From DATBGO01 sp050011895 (GTDB lineage: Bacteria > Actinomycetota > Actinomycetes > Streptosporangiales > Streptosporangiaceae): a stretch of DNA of 64,000 bases. A program made the position numbers and the translations under genes. Within the stretch, counting starts at the first letter, position 1. Each line of letters opens with the position of its first letter. Shown here piece by piece: positions 43,455 through 52,151 of this stretch. The stretch lies in assembly GCA_050011895.1 (NCBI GenBank), contig JBEKIF010000021.1, positions 1-64,000 of the forward strand, given 5' to 3'. The notes below the pieces were generated by a model that ran no database searches, was not told where the DNA came from, and worked only from the letters and a program-made list of their open reading frames with translations.

Positions 43455-44594
43455 ATGAAGCAGACACAGCTGCTCGTCATCGGCGCGGGGCCGTACGCGC
43501 TGTCGGCCGCGGCGCTGGCACGTGAGCGTGGTATCCGCACGGTGGTGCTGGGCCAGCCGATGGGTTTCTGGCGGCAGAACATGCCAGCGGGCATGTTCTT
43601 GCGATCGGGCCCGGACTGGCACCTCGATAGCGCCGGGGTTCACACGCTTGAAGCATTCCTGGAGGAGCAGGGGATCCAGCCCGGTGCGGTCGATCCCATT
43701 CCGATCGGCGTCTTCCTGGACTATGTCGGCTGGTTCCAGAAGGCAAAGAAAATCGAGGTCCGCGAAGAGTTCGCCGATACCCTGGCGAAGGCAAACGGCC
43801 GTTTCGAGGCGACGCTTCACAGCGGCGAACGCATCGGCGCGGACGCGGTGGTAGCCGCGCCCGGGATCCGCCACTACGCCAGCGTTCCCGGCTGGGCGTC
43901 ATCGCTGCCGCCGGGATACGCTGCGCACACCTGCGACTTGGTGCGCTTTGACGACATGGCCGGAGCGCGCGTCCTGATTGTCGGCGGGAGGCAAAGCGCC
44001 TACGAGTGGGCCGCGCTGATCCGGGAGCACGGCGCCGCGCGCATCGACATCGTCCACCGCCACGACATCCCGCGCTTCGAGCGGGTCAGCTGGAAATTCG
44101 TCGACCCCCACGTCGAGCAGACACTCCGGGTGCGCGGGTACTGGCGTAACCTTCCCCGAAGCGAGCAAGAAGCGATCACCAGGCGCTTTTGGGAAGTAGG
44201 CAGGCTTACGCTAGAACACTGGCTCACTCCCCGGCTGGACTGGGAGGGGATCTACCGATGGCCCGGAACCGAAGTCGCCGAGGCTGCCCCGCGCGGCGAC
44301 GGCGAGCTGAGGGTGCTGCTATCAAACGCCACGCAGCTGACTGTCGACCGCGTGGTGTTCGCTTCGGGTTACCGGGCCGATCTCACCAAAGTCCCCTACC
44401 TGGCGGGCGTCCGGGGGGAAGTCAAATTGTCCAATGGCTTCCCCGTGCTGGATGAGTCTTTTCAGACCAGCCTTGACGGCCTGTACATCACGGGCTTCTC
44501 CGCAACGCAAGACTTCGGGCCGTTCTTCGGATTCGTCAAAGGATCACCCGCTGCCGCCACACTGATCGTCCGCGACCTGCTGTCGCGAAACTGA
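43455..44594 (+). CDS. FAD-dependent NAD(P)-binding flavoprotein
   Basis: A 379-residue protein with two Rossmann motifs: LLVIGAGPYALSAAALARER (FAD, residues 6-25) and ARVLIVGGRQSAYEWAALIR (NADPH, about 175-195). Between them lies QPMGFWRQNMPAGMFLRSGP, reminiscent of the flavin-dependent N-hydroxylating and Baeyer-Villiger-like monooxygenases. The end GLYITGFSATQDFGPFFGFV is typical of class B flavoproteins. No BVMO fingerprint FxGxxxHxxxW is visible. It begins 92 bases after hpaD on the same strand, yet after a gap, so membership in the hpa operon is uncertain. The substrate is unknown. Confidence 0.82.
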   Translation: MKQTQLLVIGAGPYALSAAALARERGIRTVVLGQPMGFWRQNMPAGMFLRSGPDWHLDSAGVHTLEAFLEEQGIQPGAVDPIPIGVFLDYVGWFQKAKKIEVREEFADTLAKANGRFEATLHSGERIGADAVVAAPGIRHYASVPGWASSLPPGYAAHTCDLVRFDDMAGARVLIVGGRQSAYEWAALIREHGAARIDIVHRHDIPRFERVSWKFVDPHVEQTLRVRGYWRNLPRSEQEAITRRFWEVGRLTLEHWLTPRLDWEGIYRWPGTEVAEAAPRGDGELRVLLSNATQLTVDRVVFASGYRADLTKVPYLAGVRGEVKLSNGFPVLDESFQTSLDGLYITGFSATQDFGPFFGFVKGSPAAATLIVRDLLSRN

Positions 44595-44606
44595 CACGCC
44601 GGGGCA

Positions 44607-45473
44607 CTATGTGGTTGCTGTCATGTCGGCCAGCCCGGCGCTGGCCTGCCACAGCCGGCCGGCGGCTGCGGTGTCATAGGAGACCTTGCTGGAGCTCCTG
44701 GGTTTGCGGTTGGCGAAGTACCGGCCGGTGACGCCCTCGACCTCGGGTGAGGAGGCGAGGTAGACCGGGGTGACTGCGCCCTGCGCCGGGGCCTTCATGA
44801 AGGGGCGTGCCACGCGGATCATGACGGCGAAGTACGCTGGCTGGTCTTCGGCGGCGAAGCCGGTGCGCACCACGCCGGGGTGCAGGACCGTGGCGGTTAC
44901 GCCGGTGCCTTCCAGGCGGCGGGCCAGCTCGTAGGTGAACATCACGTTGGCCAGCTTCGATTGGCTGTAAGCGCGCTGCCCGGAGTAGTTCCGCTCGCCC
45001 TGCAGGTCGTCGAAATCAATTCGGCCCCTGGTGTGGGCGCCGGAAGAGACGGTGACGATCCGGGCGGGTGCGCTCGCGGTGAGGCGCTCCAGCAGCAGGT
45101 TGGTCAGCAAGAATGGCGCGAGGTAATTGAGCGCGAAGGTGCGTTCCAGGCCGTCGGCGGTGACGTGCCGGTGAGCCCAGAACCCGCCGACGTTGTTGAC
45201 CAGCACGTCCAGGCGCGGGTAGGTGTCAAGCACTTGAGCGGCCAGACGGCGCACCCCGGCCTGAACTGACATGTCCGCGGCAAAGGCATCCACGGCCCTG
45301 CCCGGTGCGGTGCGGATGCCTGCTGCGGCCGCCTCGGTACGGGCCTGATCACGGCCGGTGATGCCGACCCGGGCGCCCAGAGCGGCGAGCCCGATGGCGG
45401 TGGCCTTGCCGATGCCGCCGGTGCCTCCGGTGACCAGAACGGACTTCCCGGCCATGAGGGGGACGTCAGCCAT
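44607..45473 (-). CDS. Short-chain dehydrogenase/reductase
   Basis: A 288-residue SDR. Cofactor motif SVLVTGGTGGIGKATAIGLA (TGxxxGIG, about 12-25), with R in ITGRDQAR suggesting NADPH, VNNVGG (NNAG-type) near 90, catalytic Ser in VTVSSGAHTRG, and YSQSK as the YxxxK motif near 168. The layout with HPGVVRTGFA and a longer C-terminus is like retinol dehydrogenase/WW-domain oxidoreductase-type SDRs. It converges with the flavoprotein gene, only 12 bases apart. The substrate is unknown. Confidence 0.9.
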   Translation of the reverse strand: MADVPLMAGKSVLVTGGTGGIGKATAIGLAALGARVGITGRDQARTEAAAAGIRTAPGRAVDAFAADMSVQAGVRRLAAQVLDTYPRLDVLVNNVGGFWAHRHVTADGLERTFALNYLAPFLLTNLLLERLTASAPARIVTVSSGAHTRGRIDFDDLQGERNYSGQRAYSQSKLANVMFTYELARRLEGTGVTATVLHPGVVRTGFAAEDQPAYFAVMIRVARPFMKAPAQGAVTPVYLASSPEVEGVTGRYFANRKPRSSSKVSYDTAAAGRLWQASAGLADMTATT

Positions 45474-45487
45474 GGTTCAGCGGATGG

Positions 45488-45913
45488 TTAGCAGACAACA
45501 GCGGGCAGCGGCAGGCGGTCCGGGCTGACCCAGCGCATCCGGCTGTCGTCGCTGGCGAGCAGGCCTGGAGAATAGTGAGCCTCGAGCAGCCGGCCATCCA
45601 GCAGCCGGGGAAACCGCTTCAGGAAGGCGTCAAAGTTCACGCCCGGAGCCTCCCGGAGATGGTGCGCGACCAGGGCTACCCACACCGCCGTCCTAGTCGC
45701 GGAGTAGCGCTCCGGGTGCCCATGCAGCGCGGCGAGATTGCGCAGCCCGGCCGCGGCGCGGCTAGCTGCCTGATCCAGGCCGTACCTGCTGATGTACAAC
45801 CACGCCATGCGGAGATGATCGCGGTGACGGAATCCGTGACTCTGCAGCGCTCCGCGCTCGAAGGCGTCCAGGAACGCGTCGTCATCCAGGTCCATGCAGT
45901 CGCCCATTCTCAT
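45488..45913 (-). CDS. Conserved hypothetical protein
   Basis: A 141-residue, soluble, mostly helical protein just upstream of the SDR gene on the same strand (14 bases apart), so the two form a likely operon. Features: DDDAFLDAFERGALQSHGFR, HRDHLRMAWLYISRYGLDQA, NFDAFLKRFPRLLDGRLLEA and HYSPGLLASDDSRMRWVSPD. The HRDHLRMAW and YSP..L stretches look conserved, and I recall proteins of this type as uncharacterised in other bacteria. ATGs at 45907 and 45895 are alternative starts; none has a clear ribosome-binding site. Function unknown. Confidence 0.72.
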   Translation of the reverse strand: MRMGDCMDLDDDAFLDAFERGALQSHGFRHRDHLRMAWLYISRYGLDQAASRAAAGLRNLAALHGHPERYSATRTAVWVALVAHHLREAPGVNFDAFLKRFPRLLDGRLLEAHYSPGLLASDDSRMRWVSPDRLPLPAVVC

Positions 45914-46059
45914 ACAGTAGAGGGCCGCACAAATCGATCGCAGCTGCCGCGTCGCACCGCACTGTCATGCGAGTCCGATGCCCAGAGCCAGGCACCGCTG
46001 GCCTCTCGACTTCCCGGTCCGGCCAACGGTAGCGTCGGCATTACACAGGAGGTCGGGAA

Positions 46060-46455
46060 CTGGACATCGTCGCTGGTTTCATCCGCAGTGCCGAGGGTCG
46101 GGCAGCGCTCGACCGCGGCGCCGAGGAGGCGCGCCTGCGCGGTGCGCGGCTCATCATCGTCCACTCGAGCAAGGGCGGGGGCCACGAGAACGCTGAGCTG
46201 ATCATCGCCATCCGCGAGGAGCTTGAGCGGATCAGCCAGGAGCTAACTGCTGCAGGTGTCGAGCACGAGATCCGGGAGCTGGTGCGCGGGCGTACGCCGG
46301 CCGAAGACGTGGTCACCGTGGCGAAGGAGGCGGGCGCGGAGCTCATCGTCATCGGGCTGCGGCGACGTTCACCGGTCGGCAAGCTTGTCCTGGGCTCGAA
46401 TGCCCAGGACATCCTGCTGCAGGCTGACTGTGCGGTCTTGGCGGTGAAGCCCTAG
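46060..46455 (+). CDS. Universal stress protein, apparent CTG start
   Basis: A 131-residue UspA-fold protein: DIVAGFIRSAEGRAALDRGA, EEARLRGARLIIVHSSKGGG, and the ATP-site type end LIVIGLRRRSPVGKLVLGSN followed by AQDILLQADCAVLAVKP (G-x2-G-x9-G-S/T form). The only start that gives the whole fold is CTG at 46060, seven bases after a perfect AGGAGG; a TAG lies in frame 30 bases upstream and no ATG, GTG or TTG occurs before the core is lost. So the gene appears to use a rare CTG start. Such proteins bind ATP or act in stress and dormancy. It stands alone. Confidence 0.85.
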   Translation: MDIVAGFIRSAEGRAALDRGAEEARLRGARLIIVHSSKGGGHENAELIIAIREELERISQELTAAGVEHEIRELVRGRTPAEDVVTVAKEAGAELIVIGLRRRSPVGKLVLGSNAQDILLQADCAVLAVKP

Positions 46456-46657
46456 CCTGTACCGACCCAGAACGCTCGCAGCGCGGTGACCTGGGTGAAC
46501 CAGGTTGTGTCGGTAGGCAGCATCATGATCACCACGCGCGCGTCGCGGACCGCCTCGGCTGGCCGCGCATCCTCTGTGAGCTTGCTGAGAGCTTGTGCTC
46601 AGCCGCTGCTAGGGCCTGGCCTGAATCGTTGTCACCAGTGCGCGGGAGGAGCCGAAG

Positions 46658-47848
46658 ATGCAGGCGCAGGCGAGAGGCAGCCTCGTGGGTGAGAGAACAG
46701 GGTTCACGTTGGAAACGGCGCCGCTCGCAGCCTGGGCGGGAACAACCAGCGATGGGCGGGCCGGGATTCCACGGGATATGCCGGAACCGTCCCAGCTGGC
46801 CAGGGCGCTGGTTCAGCGGGTATATGCGCTGGTGCTCTGCCTTGCCATCACTGCGGTGGCGGTTGCTCAGTACCGCACGGGCGGCGGTCTCATCCCGGTC
46901 CCGTGGCTAGCTGTCGGTCCGCTGCTGGCGTCCTTGGTGCTGCCCCCGCGGATCACCGCCGTGCTGGCGGGCTGGGCGATGCTGCTGGGTTTCGGGCTCA
47001 TCGTGGACCAGCCGGGCGGGCCAGGCAGGCTCGCGTCGCACCTGGGCGAGCTCGTGCTGCTGGCCGCGTTCGCTGTCGCCAACTGCGCGCTGCGCACCGC
47101 GGCGCAGCGGCGGCTCAGCCAGGTCCGCGCCGTGGCCCGGGTAGCGCAGAGCGCACTGCTGCGCGAGGTCCCCGCTACCGTCGCCGCGGGGCGGCTGGCC
47201 TCGCGCTACGTCTCGGCCGCGGCGGAGGCACGGGTAGGCGGGGACGTGCTCGAAGTCGTCTCCGGGGGAGGCCACCCGCGCTGGCTCATCGGAGACACGC
47301 GCGGAAAGGGACTGCCGGCGGTGCGCCTGGCCAATGTCGCGATGGCCAGCTTCCGGGACGCCTGTGCCCGGCCAGGCCTGTCGCTGCCAGAGATCGCCCG
47401 GGTAGTGGACCGGTCAGTCGCGCGGGCAGCAGGAGACGAGGACTTCGTGACTGCCTTGTTCGCCGAGTTCGACCCGCGCGGCTGGCTTGAGCTCGTCACC
47501 TGCGGGCACCCGCCGCCGCTGCGGCTGACGGCGGACGGCGGCCTGCAGGCACTGAATCCCTCCACGTACGCGACACCGCTGGGCCTGCACCCCGACATCC
47601 AGCCATCCACCTTTGCGGTAGGAGTGGGCGACCGGCTGGTTTTCTACACCGACGGCCTGCTCGAGGCACGCGACCGGGCGGGCCGGTACTTCAGGCTGGA
47701 AGACTGCCTCGACGCGCTGCGCAGCACCGATCTGGAGGCAGCGGCCGACGAGCTGCTCGACCGGCTCCTGGCCCATACCAGGCGCAAGCTCGACGACGAC
47801 GTGGCGGTGCTGCTGTTTGAGGCAACCTCCCCGCCGGCCCGGCCATAG
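46658..47848 (+). CDS. Membrane-anchored PP2C-type (SpoIIE) phosphatase
   Basis: A 396-residue protein. Residues 50-155 hold three or four hydrophobic helices (VYALVLCLAITAVAVAQY, WLAVGPLLASLVLPPRITAV, VLAGWAMLLGFGLIV, LGELVLLAAFAVANCAL). Residues 165-390 are a SpoIIE/RsbU-like phosphatase: SAAAEARVGGDVLEVV with the metal Asp, HPRWLIGDTRGKGLPAV (metal GD), ELVTCGHPPPLRL, GDRLVFYTDGLLEARDRAG and KLDDDVAVLLFEA. Such enzymes dephosphorylate anti-anti-sigma factors and switch on stress sigma factors; no PAS, GAF or response domain is present, so sensing would be through the membrane part. GGAGGAG precedes the ATG. No sigma, anti-sigma or STAS gene is adjacent. Confidence 0.9.
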   Translation: MQAQARGSLVGERTGFTLETAPLAAWAGTTSDGRAGIPRDMPEPSQLARALVQRVYALVLCLAITAVAVAQYRTGGGLIPVPWLAVGPLLASLVLPPRITAVLAGWAMLLGFGLIVDQPGGPGRLASHLGELVLLAAFAVANCALRTAAQRRLSQVRAVARVAQSALLREVPATVAAGRLASRYVSAAAEARVGGDVLEVVSGGGHPRWLIGDTRGKGLPAVRLANVAMASFRDACARPGLSLPEIARVVDRSVARAAGDEDFVTALFAEFDPRGWLELVTCGHPPPLRLTADGGLQALNPSTYATPLGLHPDIQPSTFAVGVGDRLVFYTDGLLEARDRAGRYFRLEDCLDALRSTDLEAAADELLDRLLAHTRRKLDDDVAVLLFEATSPPARP

Positions 47849-48134
47849 GACGAGCCCCTGGCGGCTCCGGCACCGGCCGGTGACACGCTGCCCGACGGTG
47901 ATCCACACGCGCGACGCACCCAGAGCCGCCTGAGTGGCGGCGGACTGGGCCTGGCGTCAAATGCAGGCGGCTGAATGAAAGTGATCCATGCCGCCGGTCC
48001 CGCAGTCCTTGCTAGGTTGTGATGATTCGTGAATCCGCCCGGCCGTGCTGAATTTCATACGGGCATCGCACGGCATTCTGCTTAACTGCGACCAGTATGA
48101 CGTACAACTCAGTGATAACGGGGGATGACAGCAA

Positions 48135-50000
48135 ATGGGTCTTAAGCTAGCGCGAAGTGCGGTCGCCGGCTTAGCAGCGGGCATCGTCATCGGCCCGGCC
48201 GCGCCGGCGCTGGCCGCGCCTGCCGTGACCGTCAGGGTGCCGTGCAGTTCCGTCACCCTCGCCGCCGCCATCACGGCCGCGACTAGCAACGAGACGCTGC
48301 GGCTCGCGGTGTCATGCCGGTATGTCCTGACCAGCGCGATGCCGGCCATCGGCGAGAACCTCACCATCGCGGGCAACGGGGCCACCCTGGAGCGCAGTAC
48401 GGCGGCCGGCACCCCTCCCTTCGCCATTCTCACGGCGGCCGCGGGTAATCTCGCGGTCAGCCGGCTGAGCTTCCGCAACGGTTCCGGGGGAGCAATCAGC
48501 TATCAAAGCGGTTCCTCGGCGGGTGGCAGCATCATGGTCACCGGCGGCACTTTTACCGGCAACTCCGGCGGCGCTATCAACGACGACGGTTCTCCCGACG
48601 GAGCGCTGACCGTGACCGGCGCCAGGTTCACCCGCAATGCCGGCGGCGCCATCAACGATGGCGACGAGGATAACGACGCCGGGCCGCTGACCGTGACCCG
48701 GGCTAGCTTCACGGGAAACACCGGCGGCGCCATTACGGACTTCGGTAACTACAATTCCGGCAGCGACACGGTTACCGGCAGCACCTTCACCGGCAACGCC
48801 GGCGGCGCCATCAACTACCAGAGCTTTCCCGAGGGCAGCCCGAGTACCCTGGTGGTGACGAGGTCTGCCTTTACCCGCAATACCGGCAGTGGCATCACCT
48901 GCTCCTTCTACGCGTACTGCGACCTGTCGGTCACCAGATCCACCTTCACTGGCAACGCCGGCGGCGGCATCAGTTCCGGTTCACAGGACATCCAGATGAC
49001 GGTATCCCGCAGTATGTTCACCCGCAACAACGCCGAGCTGGGTGGCGCCATCGACATCGACAGCTCGCAAAGCGGGACCCTGACCGCGACCAGCGACACT
49101 TTCACCAGGAACACCGCCACCGCCGGCGGCGGCGCTATCTACAACTTTGACTACGTGGCGGCGACCGACTCCACCTTCACCGGGAACTCCGCTCCCGTTG
49201 GCGGCGGCATGGAAAACGAATGGTATTCCGACGTGGCCGGTTCCACGTTCCGCAACAACAGGGCAGCGTCGGCCGGCGGCGGCTTGTACAACGACGACCA
49301 GATCTCGGTGACCGGCTCCACTTTCCGCAAGAACACGGCAGCCTCGGGTGGCGGCATTTACCAGATACCGGCCGGCGCGGATAATTTCGGGCAATCAACT
49401 CCGACGATCACGCTCACCGGCAGCAAGATCATCGGCAACAAGGCGGCCGTCAACGGCGGCGGCATCGACAACACCATTGACACCAGGTACTCGGGGCCCG
49501 GGCCGGGCCCGGGGACGGTGGCCGTCACGAGCAGCCGGGTCGTTAGCAACTCCGCCGACGGAGATGGCGGCGGCATCTACAACTTCGGCGGTGGATCCGT
49601 TCCGCTGACCAGTTCCGTCGTGACGGGCAACCGGCCCGATAACTGCGGGCCAGCAGGCGCCGTCCCTGAGTGCCTTGACGGCTCCGCCACCGCGGCGCCT
49701 GCCCATGAGCTAAGTCCCGGCCGACGGTTCAGTCCCCGGCTGGGAGTCCACTGCGTGGTCGAACGTCTCGGCCGGCCGAGCCAGCCGCGCGGTCTGCGGC
49801 CGTGGCCATGCGGCGTCCATGCCCTCGCGGCGGGCGAGGGCGGCCGGGTACCGGCCAGCGTCGCGGACGGGATTCCCGGTACCCGCCCGCCGAGATTGCG
49901 GCCCTGCAAGCCCGCGGTCAACGGCGAAGAGCCCATCGTGGCACGGCTGGTCATGCGGACGGGTTGCGGAAGTAGTGGCCTTCGTCGAGGTCATCGATGA
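48135..50000 (+). CDS. Secreted right-handed beta-helix protein
   Basis: A 621-codon frame. Residues 1-30 are a signal peptide (AGLAAGIVIGPAAPALAAPA). Residues 60-525 consist of about a dozen imperfect repeats with the core S-T-F-T-G-N-x-G-G-A-I, for instance FTGNSGGAINDDGSPDGAL, FTRNAGGAINDGDEDNDAGP and FTRNTATAGGGAIYNFDYVA. This is the pattern of pectate-lyase-like parallel beta helices of polymorphic outer-membrane-protein type. After VPECLDGS (about 525) the sequence turns Arg/Pro-rich and repeat-free, and overlaps the opposite gene by 50 bases. A frameshift there (next frame stops near 49713) probably created this tail. The role is probably surface adhesion or polysaccharide binding, by inference. 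Confidence 0.82.
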   Translation: MGLKLARSAVAGLAAGIVIGPAAPALAAPAVTVRVPCSSVTLAAAITAATSNETLRLAVSCRYVLTSAMPAIGENLTIAGNGATLERSTAAGTPPFAILTAAAGNLAVSRLSFRNGSGGAISYQSGSSAGGSIMVTGGTFTGNSGGAINDDGSPDGALTVTGARFTRNAGGAINDGDEDNDAGPLTVTRASFTGNTGGAITDFGNYNSGSDTVTGSTFTGNAGGAINYQSFPEGSPSTLVVTRSAFTRNTGSGITCSFYAYCDLSVTRSTFTGNAGGGISSGSQDIQMTVSRSMFTRNNAELGGAIDIDSSQSGTLTATSDTFTRNTATAGGGAIYNFDYVAATDSTFTGNSAPVGGGMENEWYSDVAGSTFRNNRAASAGGGLYNDDQISVTGSTFRKNTAASGGGIYQIPAGADNFGQSTPTITLTGSKIIGNKAAVNGGGIDNTIDTRYSGPGPGPGTVAVTSSRVVSNSADGDGGGIYNFGGGSVPLTSSVVTGNRPDNCGPAGAVPECLDGSATAAPAHELSPGRRFSPRLGVHCVVERLGRPSQPRGLRPWPCGVHALAAGEGGRVPASVADGIPGTRPPRLRPCKPAVNGEEPIVARLVMRTGCGSSGLRRGHR

Positions 50001-50886
50001 GCCCGGGATGGGTCGGGTGCCAAGCCAGGCGCTCCCGGGTCAGCGTGCTCGAGGCCGGGCTGTCGGCCGCGAGGAAGCCAGCCAGCCAGGCGAAGTGCCC
50101 GCCCGCGTCCTCGGCAGGGATGGCGACCACGGGGAGTTCGAGATGCCGTCCGATCACTTCGGCGATGGCGCGGATCGGCACGCCCTGGTCGGCGACCGCG
50201 TGCAGCACCGATCCTGCCCGGGCCTTCTCCAGCGCCAGGCGGAAGAGGCGCGCGGCATCGAGCCGGTGCACGGCGGGCCAGCGGTTGGACCCGTCGCCGA
50301 TGTAGCCCGAGACGCCCTTGTCGCGGGCGATGCCGACCACGGTCGCCAGGAAGCCGTTATCCCCGTCGCCGTGCACCGTCGGAGGGAGTCGCACAACGGA
50401 CGCGCGGACGCGGCGGGAAGCGAGCGAGAGCGTCAGATGCGCATTGGTCAGCCGAGAATGCGCGCCGCCGACCGGAGCCGCCGCATCAGAGTCGGGACCA
50501 AGCCCGTCTTGTTCGGTCGCCACCCGCCCCGGTGCGAGACCGAGTGTCCCGGAGGCGATGACGAACGGCCGGTCAGAATCGGCTAGCGCCTCGCCGAATG
50601 TCTCGATGGCGCGGCGATCCGCATCGGCAGCGCCCTGGAAGTCCCCCGAGAAAGCGATGTCGTGCTTGAACGCGAGGTGGATCACGCCATCCGACGCGGC
50701 AGCTGCACTGCGCAGGCTGTCGAGGTCGTCAAGAGTGCCGCGATGCACTTGCGCTCCGGCCGCGGTGAGACCGGCGGCCGAGGCATCCGAGCGGGCGAGC
50801 CCGGTGACCTGGTGACCCGCGTCGATGAGCTCGGGTACCACGGCGGAGCCGATCCAGCCGGACGCGCCGGTGACGAAAACGCGCAT
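49951..50886 (-). CDS. NAD-dependent epimerase/reductase-like protein (extended SDR)
   Basis: A 311-residue extended or atypical SDR. It starts MRVFVTGASGWIGSAVVPEL (GxxGxxG cofactor loop), with LARSDASAAGL for NADP preference and GVIHLAFKHDIAFSGDFQGA. Residues 120-170 contain FVIASGTLGLAPG and SRLTNAHLTLSLASRRVRAS, where the usual YxxxK is replaced, and SVVRLPPTVHGDGDNGFLAT. Proteins of this build act on nucleotide sugars, flavonoids or other carbonyls. It is divergent from the TetR gene at 51007, with two dyads between, so it is probably the target of that repressor. The 3' end overlaps the end of the beta-helix frame. Confidence 0.87.
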   Translation of the reverse strand: MRVFVTGASGWIGSAVVPELIDAGHQVTGLARSDASAAGLTAAGAQVHRGTLDDLDSLRSAAAASDGVIHLAFKHDIAFSGDFQGAADADRRAIETFGEALADSDRPFVIASGTLGLAPGRVATEQDGLGPDSDAAAPVGGAHSRLTNAHLTLSLASRRVRASVVRLPPTVHGDGDNGFLATVVGIARDKGVSGYIGDGSNRWPAVHRLDAARLFRLALEKARAGSVLHAVADQGVPIRAIAEVIGRHLELPVVAIPAEDAGGHFAWLAGFLAADSPASSTLTRERLAWHPTHPGLIDDLDEGHYFRNPSA

Positions 50887-50942
50887 CAGAAATCTCCAGG
50901 TTGTCGAATGTCCTTCGCACCGGGCGTGCGCCGGGACTGATT

Positions 50943-50991
50943 GATGTCAGTTGCTGTCATCAGCATAGCAAGGATGTCAGCCACTGTCATC
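50943..50991. promoter_or_regulatory. Two TetR-type dyads between divergent genes
   Basis: GATGTCAG-n3-CTGTCATC occurs twice, at 50943-50961 and 50973-50991, exactly 30 bases apart, i.e. on the same helix face. Each is a near-perfect inverted repeat (7 of 8 positions pair). The second ends four bases before TATGAT (50995-51000), a good -10 six bases before the ATG at 51007. Location between an SDR gene and a TetR gene marks them as its operators. Confidence 0.72.
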
Positions 50992-51006
50992 AATTATGAT
51001 CGGGGC

Positions 51007-51573
51007 ATGGGTCGATGGGAGCCAGGCGCGCGCGGCCGGCTAGAGCAGGCTGCCCTCGCTCTCTACGGCGAGCGCGGGTTCGAGCAGACCACGGTGGCGG
51101 AGATCGCCAAGCGGGCGGGGCTCACGGAGCGAACGTTCTTCCGGCACTTCGCCGACAAGCGCGAGGTTCTGTTCGCGGGCGCGGGCTCGCTGCAGGACCT
51201 CCTCGTGAGCACCCTCGCCAGCACTCCTGATTCCGCGGCGCCGATCGCCGCGGTCGCCGCGGCCCTGGAGGCCGCCGGCGCCCTGCTCCAGGAGCGCCGT
51301 GAATACTCCCGACAGCGCCAGGCCGTCATTGCTGCGAACGCAGAGCTGCAAGAACGCGAGCTGGTCAAGTTCGCATCATTGTCCGCGGCGCTCGCCGACA
51401 CGTTGCGCCGGCGCGGAGTCAAAGACCCGGCCGCGAGCCTGACTGCCGAGGCAGGGATCGCTGTCTTCAGGATCGCGTTCGAATGCTGGATCAGCGAGAC
51501 CAGCAAGCGAGACTTGCCCCAGCTCATCCGAGAGTCGCTCGACGAGCTCAGAGCCGTGACCGCGGGCAGATGA
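51007..51573 (+). CDS. TetR family transcriptional regulator, leaderless
   Basis: A 188-residue regulator from the ATG at 51007; a longer frame from 50941 would begin inside the operators. The HTH domain (about 10-55) reads RGRLEQAALALYGERGFEQT, TVAEIAKRAGLTERTFFRHF and ADKREVLF. Residues 60-188 form the helical effector domain with an unusually Ala/Arg-rich centre (RREYSRQRQAVIAANAELQE). The TATGAT -10 lies six bases upstream, so the mRNA probably starts at or next to the ATG. It likely represses itself and the divergent epimerase-like gene. The ligand is unknown. Confidence 0.92.
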   Translation: MGRWEPGARGRLEQAALALYGERGFEQTTVAEIAKRAGLTERTFFRHFADKREVLFAGAGSLQDLLVSTLASTPDSAAPIAAVAAALEAAGALLQERREYSRQRQAVIAANAELQERELVKFASLSAALADTLRRRGVKDPAASLTAEAGIAVFRIAFECWISETSKRDLPQLIRESLDELRAVTAGR

Positions 51574-51650
51574 TCACCGGCGTCAGGCCGGGCGCAAAGT
51601 CCTGCTGGCCGCCGGCGATGCTGCGCTGGCCGAGTGGCTGCCGCGCTCGG

Positions 51651-52151
51651 TCAGTCCTGCTGGTTTTCCCCGGCTGTCTGGTCGCCGGGCGGGGTGTCGA
51701 TGACGGGCACCGGGTCCAGGCCGATCTTCTCGGCGATCCGGGTCAGCAGCTCGTCCTGCGCGGCGAGGTGGCCCTGGACATGCGCCACTTCGTGCAGGGT
51801 GGCGCTCGCGTCGTTGAATGTCGCCTCCGCGCGCTTGTCGGCCGCGGCGGCCTGTACGTTCTGCCCGACCATGATGATCGACAACAGCACCAGCTGCAGG
51901 AAGGTCTGCGCCACCCAGGAGACGATTGTCGGCGCGCCGCCCCGGATCGCCTCCGGGAGGCTGATCAGGTCGAACAGCGCGAACGCGTAGGCGCACCACA
52001 TGCTGCCGACCACCGCCGTGACTAGCAGCGCGACCCTGGTGTTGAACCGGTTGACCGCCGTCCCGCGCGGGAGCAGATCAGCCACCTTCACCGGGCGCTC
52101 GGCGAGCCGGGAGGCGATACGCGGATGGCGTATGTGCTGGTAGATCGCCAT
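51651..52151 (-). CDS. Membrane protein with two helices, DUF1003-like
   Basis: A 166-residue protein from the ATG at 52151 (GAAAGG upstream; an ATG at 52166 is an alternative). Two transmembrane helices are seen: ALLVTAVVGSMWCAYAFALF and WVAQTFLQLVLLSIIMVGQN. The GxN/Q-rich end of the second helix (IIMVGQNVQAAAADKRAEAT) is like DUF1003-type membrane proteins, where the sequence ILLxQNRQ is typical. The following helix (HEVAHVQGHLAAQDELLTRI) faces the cytoplasm, and the tail is Pro/Gly/Asp-rich. Its function is not known. It stands alone. Confidence 0.75.
   Translation of the reverse strand: MAIYQHIRHPRIASRLAERPVKVADLLPRGTAVNRFNTRVALLVTAVVGSMWCAYAFALFDLISLPEAIRGGAPTIVSWVAQTFLQLVLLSIIMVGQNVQAAAADKRAEATFNDASATLHEVAHVQGHLAAQDELLTRIAEKIGLDPVPVIDTPPGDQTAGENQQD

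Noticed and set aside
48520..49600. CRISPR-like regular repeats
   Set aside because: The repeats are in frame, imperfect and encode the beta-helix motif; there are no spacers of constant length.
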